The notes under the pieces: model-generated | Told to the model about the DNA's origin: nothing | What the model saw: only the letters and a program-made list of their open reading frames with translations | Databases searched by the model: none | Program-made: the position numbers and the translations under genes | NCBI GenBank assembly: GCA_964455095.1 | Contig: CAYVUV010000063.1 | Span: forward strand, 1 to 19,543 | Direction: 5' to 3' | DNA length: 19,543 bases | Origin: CAYVUV01 sp964455095 | GTDB lineage: Bacteria; Desulfobacterota; Binatia; HRBIN30; CADEER01 | Part shown: positions 13,608 through 19,543 of the stretch, piece by piece | Layout: each line of letters starts with the position of its first letter | How positions within the stretch are numbered: position 1 is the stretch's first letter

Positions 13608-13847
13608 ATGGCGCTCAACCTCAGCAAGGAAACCGAACAGGAAGTCGAAGCCAAGGTTCGCTCCGGCGGCTACCAGTCTGCAGACGAGGTCATCCTGGAG
13701 GGCCTCGCACTCATCGAGGCTCGCGCGGCGTTCCGCCAAGCAGTCGCCGCAGGCGAAGCACAACTTGACCGTGGCGAATACGTTACCGCGGAAGAATCTC
13801 GCCGGCGCGTTCGCACCATCATCGAGCGTCACCGACCGACTGAATGA
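13608..13847 (+). CDS. parD: Type II antitoxin, ParD family
   Basis: 79 residues. The N-terminal part (ALNLSKETEQEVEAKVRSGG, then YQSADEVILEGLALIEARAA) has the strand-helix-helix layout of a ribbon-helix-helix DNA-binding antitoxin, with the GGYxSADEVI(L/R)EGL block typical of ParD. The C-terminal tail (about 45-79) is charged and would wrap around the toxin and block it. The complex normally represses its own promoter. Its stop overlaps the toxin start in an ATGA junction, giving translational coupling. Codon use is visibly less GC-rich than glpK next door, which fits horizontal acquisition. Confidence 0.9.
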   Translation: MALNLSKETEQEVEAKVRSGGYQSADEVILEGLALIEARAAFRQAVAAGEAQLDRGEYVTAEESRRRVRTIIERHRPTE

Positions 13848-14140
13848 AGGGGGAGTACCGCCTCGCCCCGCTCGCCCAGCAAGACGTCGAGGAGCTCGTC
13901 GACCACATCGCCGCAGACGACTTCGAGGTCGCGCTGCGCATCGAGCAGGAACTCTACGACACGTTTGACTTGCTAGCTTCACGACCATCGATCGGCCACA
14001 GCCGTACCGACCTCGGAATTCCAGCCCGTCTCCGCGTGTGGCCCTTCTACTCCTATCTCATCATCTACCGGCCGAACGCGTCACCGTTGGAAGTGGTCCG
14101 CGTCTGGCACGGAGCTCAGCAGAAACCCCGGCTCTTCTAG
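13844..14140 (+). CDS. parE: Type II toxin, RelE/ParE family
   Basis: 98 residues, matching ParE length. Conserved elements are YRLAPLAQQDVEELVDHIA at the N-terminus, the helix containing ALRIEQELYDTFDLLASRPSIG, then the strand core LRVWPFYSYLIIYRP and the end EVVRVWHGAQ. ParE toxins poison DNA gyrase, whereas RelE members cleave mRNA on ribosomes; the sequence fits ParE better. The gene is intact, with no frameshift. It overlaps parD by 4 bases and converges on the SDR gene with 6 bases between stops. Confidence 0.9.
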   Translation: MKGEYRLAPLAQQDVEELVDHIAADDFEVALRIEQELYDTFDLLASRPSIGHSRTDLGIPARLRVWPFYSYLIIYRPNASPLEVVRVWHGAQQKPRLF

Positions 14141-14146
14141 ATGTTC

Positions 14147-15004
14147 TCACTGCCGCCCGGGCGATGGGAACTGCGTGCGCAGGAAGGCGTCGAAGGCGCG
14201 GTCGGGCAGCCAGCGGCGCAGTTTGATGAGGAAGCGGGCGCCGAGGGTGATCGGATAGCGCGAGCGCGGTCGCGGCGCGGTGATGCATTTTTCGATCACC
14301 TTGGCCACGGCGTCCGGCTCGGCCGCCAACACCGCCAACGGCCCGTCGAAGGCACTGCGGATCTGCTGCTTCAGTACCTCGCGAAAGCCCGCGTACGGGG
14401 AGGCGGGATCGGCGAGCGCATCGACGCGCTCGACGGCCGTGTTGCCGAACTCGGTCTTGATCGCGCCGGGCTCGATGATCACGACGTCGATGCCGAAGCC
14501 CTGCACTTCGAAACGCAACGCGTCGCTCAGCGCTTCGACGGCATATTTGGTCGCGTGGTAGATGCCGCCGCCCGGCAGCGTCAGACGGCCGCCCACCGAG
14601 CTCACGTTGACGATCTTGCCCCAGCCCTGCGCGCGCATGCCGGGCAGGACGAGCTGGGTCAGACGCAGCAGGCCGAACACGTTGGTCTCGAACTGGCGGC
14701 GCACCTCGGCCATCGGCACCTCTTCGGCCGGACCTTCCGAGCCGTAGCCGGCGTTGTTGATCAGCACGCCGACGGCGCCGTGGTCACGGTTGATTGTGTC
14801 GACAGCCGCCTGCATCGAGCTCTCGTCGCAGACGTCGAGCGCGAGCGGTCGACAGCCGAGCGCGGTCAACGCGGCGAGCGTCTCGACGCGGCGCGCCGTG
14901 GCGTAAACAGTATGGCCGCCGCGCGCCAGGCGCTCGGCCGTGGCGCGGCCGATGCCGGTGGAGCAGCCGGTGATCAAGACGGCTTTCGATACGGTGGTGG
15001 CCAT
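14147..15004 (-). CDS. Short-chain dehydrogenase/reductase (classical SDR)
   Basis: 285 residues. NAD(P)(H)-dependent oxidoreductase with the cofactor motif TGCSTGIG (12-19), the structural NNAG (83-86), catalytic Ser136 in NVSSVGG, and Tyr149-x3-Lys153 in YHATKYAVEALSD. ATARR at 35-39 carries two basic residues after the second strand, which suggests NADPH. The C-terminal part after VIIEPGAIKTEFG resembles SDRs acting on lipophilic or steroid-like substrates, but the substrate cannot be read. A strong GGAAGGAGAA (15011-15020) precedes the ATG by 6 bases. It is divergent from an FAD oxidoreductase with 193 bases between, so the two may act in one pathway. Confidence 0.93.
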   Translation of the reverse strand: MATTVSKAVLITGCSTGIGRATAERLARGGHTVYATARRVETLAALTALGCRPLALDVCDESSMQAAVDTINRDHGAVGVLINNAGYGSEGPAEEVPMAEVRRQFETNVFGLLRLTQLVLPGMRAQGWGKIVNVSSVGGRLTLPGGGIYHATKYAVEALSDALRFEVQGFGIDVVIIEPGAIKTEFGNTAVERVDALADPASPYAGFREVLKQQIRSAFDGPLAVLAAEPDAVAKVIEKCITAPRPRSRYPITLGARFLIKLRRWLPDRAFDAFLRTQFPSPGRQ

Positions 15005-15128
15005 GGCAAGTTCTCCTTCCAGGTTTTGCTGCACTCCCCGGATCCCCCGTGCAGTCCGCGCGAACCTATAGACCGCACGAACCGAAGCCGCCAAACCGCG
15101 CGCCGCGATCTCTGGAGTCCGCAAACGC

Positions 15129-15144
15129 GCGGGCATGTGCCCGC
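15129..15144. promoter_or_regulatory. 16-base palindrome between divergent oxidoreductase genes
   Basis: GCGGGCATGTGCCCGC has perfect 7-base arms around a TG centre. It lies in the shared control region of the SDR (start 15004) and the FAD oxidoreductase (start 15198), a typical place for a dimeric repressor site such as TetR or MarR type. On the minus strand a TATAGG box lies further downstream at 15068-15073. No regulator gene is adjacent. Confidence 0.35.
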
Positions 15145-15197
15145 CCAGCTCGATGCGTCGGCCACTTCCCTTGTCGCCGGCTTCGAATGAACGTGGT

Positions 15198-16553
15198 ATG
15201 CGCCGCGCGATGGTTGCCGATGTCGTCGTGGTGGGGTTTCGCTGCGCCGGTGCGCCGCTGGCGCTGGCGCTGCAACGCGCCGGCGTGAAGGTCATCGTTG
15301 TCGAACAGGATCCGCTGTTCTCGGACCAGCCCATCTCCACCCACGCCATCCAGCCCTACGGCATGAAGATGCTCGACCAGCTGGGCCTCGGCGACGCGGT
15401 GCGCGCGCTCGCGCCGCCCAACCGCGCGTTCCGCTTCCAGGTCGAAGACAGCTACATGCAGCTCGACCTCGATGGCACCGACATGGACTCCCGCTCGCCG
15501 CGGCGCTCGAAGCTCGACCCGGTGCTGCAGCAGGCGGCGCTCGATGCGGGTGTCGAGGCGCGCGACCAGACGCGGGTCGTCGGTCTGTTGCGCGACGGCG
15601 AGCGCGTCACTGGCGTGCGCCTCAAGGGCGCCAACGGCGAATCCGAGCTGCGCGCGCGCCTGGTCGTCGGTGCCGACGGGCGCAACTCCACTATCGCCAA
15701 GCTGGTCGCTGCTCCGGCCTACCTCGAATCGCAGACGCAGAACGGCATGTACTGGAGCTACTTCGAGGAGACGCCGGTCTTCACCAACGATCCGCGCTAC
15801 AAATGGGGCGCGTGCATCCACATCGAAGGGCAGGAGGCCCGCGCCGTCTTTCAAACCGATTCCGGCCTGCTGCTGATGGCCGGCGGCGGGCGCCGGGCGC
15901 AGATCGAAGGGTGGCGTCAGGATCCGACCGCGGCCCTGTGGGCGCACCTGGGCCGCGGCCGTCTCACCGCGCCGCTGCTCGAAGGCACGCGCATGGTCGC
16001 CAAGCCCCTCGGCATGCTGTCGCTCCACTTCTTCATGAAACAAGCCGTGGGCCCCGGCTGGGCGCTGATCGGCGACGCCGGCCTGCACATGGATCCCACG
16101 CCCGGGCTCGGCATCACCGATGCCGTGCGCGATGCCGTCGCGCTCGCGGAAGCGATCATCGACGGGAGCGAACAGGCGCTGCTCCTCTACTGGCGGCGGC
16201 GCGATGCGGACTCGCTCGGCCTCTATCACTTCGCCGGCGACATGGGCTCCGAGCACTACAACAACGCGCTGACCCGCATGCTGTTCAAGCGCTCGCAGAA
16301 TAGTCCCGCGATGATGAAGCGCATGCACCGGATGATGGACCGGCAGATCCGCCCGCAGGACATGATGCCGCCCGCCCGGGTGATCGGTTGGCTGCTGGCC
16401 GAGAGCTGCTCGGGCAACTTCGCGCCGTGGTCGTCGCTCGGCCGCACGCTGCGCTTCGGCCGCCAGATGATGCGCCAGCAAACCGTGCTCGACCGCGCGC
16501 TGGCGAAGGCCGAGCGCGGCGACCCCGACGCGACCGTGCCCGTGCTGCAGTAG
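15198..16553 (+). CDS. FAD-dependent oxidoreductase/monooxygenase (PHBH-like)
   Basis: 451 residues. The N-terminal FAD Rossmann motif is VVVVGFRCAGAPLALALQ (Gly13-x4-Gly18) with Glu36 closing the fold (VIVVEQD). The middle LVVGADGRNS (155-164, Asp-Gly motif) and WALIGDAGLHMDPTPGLGIT (288-307, Gly-Asp motif) place it with the group A flavin monooxygenases (p-hydroxybenzoate hydroxylase-like, FAD_binding_3), which also include geranylgeranyl reductase-like enzymes. The last ~90 residues are rich in Met and Arg, without a membrane anchor. The DG motif suggests NAD(P)H use. The substrate is unknown; pairing with the divergent SDR hints at catabolism of a hydrophobic or aromatic compound. ATG 15198 has no clear ribosome site, and ATG 15210 is an equal option. 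Confidence 0.88.
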   Translation: MRRAMVADVVVVGFRCAGAPLALALQRAGVKVIVVEQDPLFSDQPISTHAIQPYGMKMLDQLGLGDAVRALAPPNRAFRFQVEDSYMQLDLDGTDMDSRSPRRSKLDPVLQQAALDAGVEARDQTRVVGLLRDGERVTGVRLKGANGESELRARLVVGADGRNSTIAKLVAAPAYLESQTQNGMYWSYFEETPVFTNDPRYKWGACIHIEGQEARAVFQTDSGLLLMAGGGRRAQIEGWRQDPTAALWAHLGRGRLTAPLLEGTRMVAKPLGMLSLHFFMKQAVGPGWALIGDAGLHMDPTPGLGITDAVRDAVALAEAIIDGSEQALLLYWRRRDADSLGLYHFAGDMGSEHYNNALTRMLFKRSQNSPAMMKRMHRMMDRQIRPQDMMPPARVIGWLLAESCSGNFAPWSSLGRTLRFGRQMMRQQTVLDRALAKAERGDPDATVPVLQ

Positions 16554-16554
16554 T

Positions 16555-16570
16555 CAGGCGTCAGCGCCTG
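16555..16570. terminator. Hairpin in the 7-base gap between convergent stops
   Basis: CAGGCG-TCAG-CGCCTG is a perfect 6-bp stem with a 4-base loop. It begins 2 bases after the oxidoreductase stop and spans the yjgR stop codon (16561-16563). It has no T-run, so it may only protect or punctuate both transcripts. Confidence 0.35.
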
Positions 16571-18015
16571 CTGCCGCCGAACAGCGAGCCGAGGACGCCG
16601 CGGATGATCTGGCGGCCGATCTGCGTACCGGCGGCGCGCGCGACGCTCTTGGTCAACGCCTCGAAGACCTCGCCGGTCTGGCTCGATGCCGGCGCGCTGC
16701 GGCGGCTGGTCGGGGTCGGGGCGGCGGCTAAGGCTGCGGCACGCGCGGTGAGCCGCTCGTAGGCGGATTCGCGGTCGATCGCTTTCTCGTAGTGGCCATA
16801 GATGGTCGACCGGCGAATGATCTGTTGGCGCTCGTCGGCGCTAAGCGGCGCGAAGCGCGTGTGCGGCGGGTAGATCCAGGCTCGTTCGACGATGCTCGGG
16901 ATGCCGTGCTCGTCGAGCACCGAGACCAGCGCTTCGCCGACGCCGAGCTCGGTGATGACGTCGGCGACGCGCAGCGCCGGGTTGGGGCGGAAGGTCTCGG
17001 CCGCTGCTTTGACCGCTTTCTGATCCTTCGGCGTGAAGGCGCGCAGCGCGTGTTGCACGCGGTTGCCGAGCTGGCCGAGGACGGACTCGGGAATGTCGAG
17101 CGGATTCTGCGTGACGAAGTACACGCCGACGCCTTTGGAGCGGATCAAGCGCACCACCTGCTCGATCTTGTCGAGCAGGGCCTTCGGCGCGTCGTCGAAC
17201 AGCAGGTGCGCTTCGTCGAAGAAGAACACCAGACGCGGCTGGTCGGGATCGCCGACCTCCGGCAGCTGTTCGAACAGCTCGGCCAGCATCCAGAGCAGGA
17301 ACGTCGCGTACAGCGCCGGCGCCTGCATGAGCGCGTCGGCAGCGAGGATGTTGATGACGCCGTGGCCGGCGGCGTCGGTCTGCATCAGGTCGCCGAGATC
17401 GAGCGCCGGCTCGCCGAAGAGCTTGTCGCCGCCCTGCTGCTCGAGCGCCAGCAGGTTACGTTGGATGGCGCCGATGCTGGCGGTGGAGACATTGCCGTAC
17501 TCGGTCTTGAGCCGCGCCGCGTTGTCGCCGACGAACTGCAGCATGCTGCGCAGATCCTTGAGGTCGAGCAGCAGCAGGCCGCCGTCGTCGGCGACCTTGA
17601 AGACCAGGTTGAGGACGCCGCTCTGCGTGTCGTTCAGATTGAGCAGGCGGCCGAGCAGCAGCGGGCCCATGTCCGACACCGTCGTGCGCACCGGGTGTCC
17701 CTGCGCGGCGAGGGCGTCCCAGAACACCACCGGACAGGCGGCGAACTCGACCGCATCGAGTCCGAGGCGCTGCACTCGCTCGGCGAGCTTGGGCGAGTCG
17801 CTGCCCGCGCAGGCGAGGCCGGAGAGATCGCCCTTCACGTCGGCGAGAAAGACCGGCACGCCGATGCGGCTGAACTGCTCGGCCAGCACGCGCAGGGTGA
17901 CGGTTTTACCGGTGCCGGTGGCGCCCGCGATCAGGCCGTGGCGGTTGGCCATGCGCGCCAGCAGCGCGATCGGATGATCGCCCTTGGCGAAGGGCAGTGC
18001 AGCGGACGTCGCCAT
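16561..18015 (-). CDS. HerA-like ATPase of the DUF853/YjgR family
   Basis: 484 residues. ATPase of the HerA/FtsK superfamily with Walker A GATGTGKT (31-38) near the N-terminus, VFLADVKGDLSGL (54-66), and Walker B RLVFFFDEAHLLF at about 265-277. The sensor region GVYFVTQNPLDIPESVLGQLGNRVQHALRAFTP is highly characteristic of YjgR/DUF853. The C-terminus is Ala-rich, then ends in GRQIIRGVLGSLFGGSRR, another family feature. The family is predicted to work as a hexameric motor on nucleic acid, but its biological role is unknown. It starts 6 bases after the msrA stop in the same direction, so the two are very likely co-transcribed and coupled; there is no strong ribosome site of its own. Confidence 0.92.
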   Translation of the reverse strand: MATSAALPFAKGDHPIALLARMANRHGLIAGATGTGKTVTLRVLAEQFSRIGVPVFLADVKGDLSGLACAGSDSPKLAERVQRLGLDAVEFAACPVVFWDALAAQGHPVRTTVSDMGPLLLGRLLNLNDTQSGVLNLVFKVADDGGLLLLDLKDLRSMLQFVGDNAARLKTEYGNVSTASIGAIQRNLLALEQQGGDKLFGEPALDLGDLMQTDAAGHGVINILAADALMQAPALYATFLLWMLAELFEQLPEVGDPDQPRLVFFFDEAHLLFDDAPKALLDKIEQVVRLIRSKGVGVYFVTQNPLDIPESVLGQLGNRVQHALRAFTPKDQKAVKAAAETFRPNPALRVADVITELGVGEALVSVLDEHGIPSIVERAWIYPPHTRFAPLSADERQQIIRRSTIYGHYEKAIDRESAYERLTARAAALAAAPTPTSRRSAPASSQTGEVFEALTKSVARAAGTQIGRQIIRGVLGSLFGGSRR

Positions 18016-18021
18016 GGACGA

Positions 18022-18678
18022 TCAGGCGCTGGCAGGAGTGGTGATGCCAACCGGACAGCGCACGCCCGTCCCGCCGATGCCGCAGTAGCCGCCGGGATTC
18101 TTGGCCAGGTACTGCTGGTGGTAGTCCTCGGCGTAGTAGAACTCGGGCTTGGCGACGATCTCGGTGGTGATCGTTCCGTGACCCATCGCGGTGAGGGCCG
18201 ACTGGTAGGCCGCGCGCGATGCCTCGGCGGCGCGGTGCTGGTCCTCATCGAAGTAGTAGATCCCGGAACGGTACTGCGTGCCGACGTCGTTGCCCTGTCG
18301 CGCGCCCTGGGTCGGATCGTGATCCTCCCAGAATACCCGCAGCAGATCCTCGTAGCTGATCTTCTTCGGATCGAAGACGACCAACACCACCTCGTTGTGC
18401 CCGGTCAGCCCGCTGCACACTTCGCGATACGTCGGATTGGGCGTCAGCCCACCGGCGTAGCCGACCGCCGTGCTGTGCACGCCCGGCAGCTGCCAGAACT
18501 TGCGCTCCGCGCCCCAGAAGCACCCCATACCGAACATCGCCTGTTGCATGCCCGGGAACGGCGGCTCGAGCGGCGCGCCGTTGACGAAGTGCTTGGCCGG
18601 CACTGGCATGCGCTCGGCGCGGCCCGGCAGCGCCTCCTCGCGCGTCGGCATCCTCAGTTTCTGCTCCTTGCCCGACAT
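18022..18678 (-). CDS. msrA: Peptide-methionine (S)-S-oxide reductase
   Basis: Reduces the S-epimer of methionine sulfoxide in proteins using thioredoxin. 218 residues. The active-site block is FGMGCFWGAE with catalytic Cys53; GHNEVVLVVFDP and FWEDHDPTQ are conserved. The C-terminal NPGGYCGIGGTGVRCPVG supplies the recycling cysteines Cys199 and Cys208, like the three-cysteine E. coli enzyme. The N-terminal 45 residues lack a signal peptide, so it is cytosolic. The ATG is chosen because GGAGGA (18686-18691) stands 7 bases upstream; a longer reading to 18780 has no ribosome site. It heads a two-gene unit with yjgR and diverges from the EF-hand protein. Confidence 0.95.
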   Translation of the reverse strand: MSGKEQKLRMPTREEALPGRAERMPVPAKHFVNGAPLEPPFPGMQQAMFGMGCFWGAERKFWQLPGVHSTAVGYAGGLTPNPTYREVCSGLTGHNEVVLVVFDPKKISYEDLLRVFWEDHDPTQGARQGNDVGTQYRSGIYYFDEDQHRAAEASRAAYQSALTAMGHGTITTEIVAKPEFYYAEDYHQQYLAKNPGGYCGIGGTGVRCPVGITTPASA

Positions 18679-18699
18679 GTTCGTGTCCTCCGCGCCGGC

Positions 18700-18730
18700 A
18701 GTGTAACCCGCGCCGGGGGCGGCGTGCCAG
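18700..18730 (-). promoter_or_regulatory. Tentative promoter of msrA
   Basis: On the minus strand TACACT (18700-18705) could serve as a -10, with start near 18693 and a 15-base leader. The only -35-like match is CTGGCA (18725-18730), with a long 19-base spacer. Confidence 0.25.
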
Positions 18731-18802
18731 ATGGTGGGCGCGATTGTCTTCCCATTGGCGATGACGTACGGGGACGGCACCTCCGAGTCGGGTGAGGTTC
18801 CA

Positions 18803-19543
18803 TTGTCGTCAGCCTTTCGCGCCCTGGTTCTCTCTCTGGTGCTCGCTTGTCCCTGTTCTGGCGCTCAGTCGCCGAACTGCGCTGGCGACTGCGGCGGCGA
18901 CGGGCAGGTGACGATCGACGAGTTGATCGCCGGTGTCGACATCGCACTGGGGATCGCTCCGGTGAGCGGCTGCCGCGCCGCCGACCTGAACGGCGAAGGG
19001 CGGGTCGGGATCGACGAGCTGGTGCGCGCAGTTCAGGCTGCCCTGATGGCGTGCCCGCCGACGCCGACCAGGACGGAGACCGTCACGTCCACGCCGACAC
19101 CAACGACGAGCGCCACCGCGACGGCGACGGTCGTGCCGTCCGACACATCGACGCCTTTGGTTCTCACAGCCACGCCGTCGCATACGGTGACCGCTTCTCC
19201 GACACCGACGGCGGTTCAGGCGACGCATACGCCCGTCGCGCCGACTTCGATACCGACGCCGATACCGACGGCGACGCCGACGCTGCAGGCGGTGCCGCCG
19301 GGGAGCGTGGAGCTCATCGTCGCACCTGTCGTGCCGGACGATCCCGATTCGCCCACCGGTTTCTTCGCCGTGCAGCTGGGGACGGACAACCTCGCCAGCG
19401 CTGTCGAAGGCGGTCCGCTGCGGCTGGCTGTGGGCCCTCGCGATGCCGATGGCTTGGCGCCGCTGTCGCTGATGGAGGATGTCGTCTTCGCCGTGCCCGT
19501 CTCGATCGCGACATATTGCTTCCGCCTCGCGGCGACGGGCAGC
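18803..19543 (+). CDS. Secreted EF-hand/dockerin-like protein with Thr-Pro linker, partial
   Basis: Open to the window end (247 codons). From TTG 18803 (GAGG 6 bases upstream) it begins MSSAFRALVLSLVLACPCSG, a signal peptide; Cys16 could be a lipobox cysteine (VLAC). Two 12-residue calcium-loop-like motifs follow: DCGGDGQVTIDE (29-40) and DLNGEGRVGIDE (61-72), each followed by L(I/V)xxVxxAL. Cys26, 30, 57 and 84 may pair. Residues ~84-166 are a Pro-Thr-Ser linker, then a new globular domain starts (SVELIVAPVVPDDPDSPTGF). I associate this GDGxVTIDEL pair plus TPTPT linker with Candidatus Binatia proteins of unknown function. An in-frame ATG at 18761 without a ribosome site is the alternative start. 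The first loop has Gly where Asn/Asp is usual at position 3. Confidence 0.75.
   Translation, partial: MSSAFRALVLSLVLACPCSGAQSPNCAGDCGGDGQVTIDELIAGVDIALGIAPVSGCRAADLNGEGRVGIDELVRAVQAALMACPPTPTRTETVTSTPTPTTSATATATVVPSDTSTPLVLTATPSHTVTASPTPTAVQATHTPVAPTSIPTPIPTATPTLQAVPPGSVELIVAPVVPDDPDSPTGFFAVQLGTDNLASAVEGGPLRLAVGPRDADGLAPLSLMEDVVFAVPVSIATYCFRLAATGS
19055..19300 (+). repeat. Low-complexity Thr-Pro coding repeat
   Basis: A run of about 82 codons built from ACG, CCG, ACC and related triplets, encoding PPTPTRTETVTSTPTPTT-type sequence inside the secreted protein. It likely forms an extended cell-surface linker, and is prone to slippage and to collapse in short-read assemblies. Confidence 0.7.

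Noticed and set aside
16561..18678. YjgR as part of a HerA-NurA-like defence system.
   Set aside because: No nuclease or other defence gene is adjacent; its partner is msrA, and the sequence matches the housekeeping DUF853 family.
16792..18795. 667-codon plus-strand frame opposite yjgR and msrA.
   Set aside because: Antisense to two certain genes and lacking any recognisable domain.
19055..19300. CRISPR-like or tandem-repeat array.
   Set aside because: The repetition is triplet/hexamer-level coding for Thr-Pro within an open frame, without constant repeats and unique spacers.

Overview
This is a GC-rich (roughly two-thirds G+C), densely packed chromosomal window with 22 protein-coding genes, two of them cut by the window edges. 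I see no rRNA, tRNA, CRISPR array, insertion sequence or phage genes. The best lineage clue is the partial gene at the right end: a secreted protein with two EF-hand/dockerin-like loops followed by a long Pro-Thr linker. I associate this protein type with Candidatus Binatia/Binatota (formerly placed in Deltaproteobacteria). The mix of neighbours (paired ArsA-like ATPases, SDR and FAD oxidoreductases, tautomerase, radical SAM protein) fits an uncultured, metagenome-derived aerobic bacterium of that kind. The lineage is an inference.

Layout. 1-2.1 kb: the tail of a membrane protein, a striking nested palindromic repeat, and a leftward GH51 arabinofuranosidase. 2.1-4.65 kb: rightward CBS-domain protein, Hsp20 chaperone and Tat-exported DUF362 protein. 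4.66-6.2 kb: a leftward three-gene unit (small secreted DWF/DRY-repeat protein, tandem-domain tautomerase, serine hydrolase). 6.3-9.0 kb: rightward internally duplicated small protein, radical SAM protein and acpS, with acpS overlapped tail-to-tail by a small membrane protein. 9.2-12.0 kb: a phasin-like His-rich protein, then two leftward ArsA/Get3-like ATPases separated by an inverted repeat. 12.1-14.1 kb: glpK, then a parDE toxin-antitoxin pair. 14.15-16.55 kb: divergent SDR and FAD oxidoreductase. 16.56-18.7 kb: leftward msrA-yjgR pair. 18.8 kb to the end: the partial EF-hand/Thr-Pro-rich secreted protein.

How it works together. Most genes are housekeeping or stress functions (AcpS for carrier-protein activation, GlpK for glycerol, MsrA and Hsp20 for protein repair). 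Convergent neighbours are separated by only 6-14 bases, or overlap, in four places. Three different palindromic repeat families sit in the roomier intergenic gaps.

I found no clear new defence or biosynthetic island. The parts most worth following up are the ArsA-like pair, whose nucleotide-site motifs are complementary; the nested three-hairpin mirror repeat; a probable symmetric bidirectional promoter with leaderless output at 9.18 kb; and two small proteins with internal duplications.
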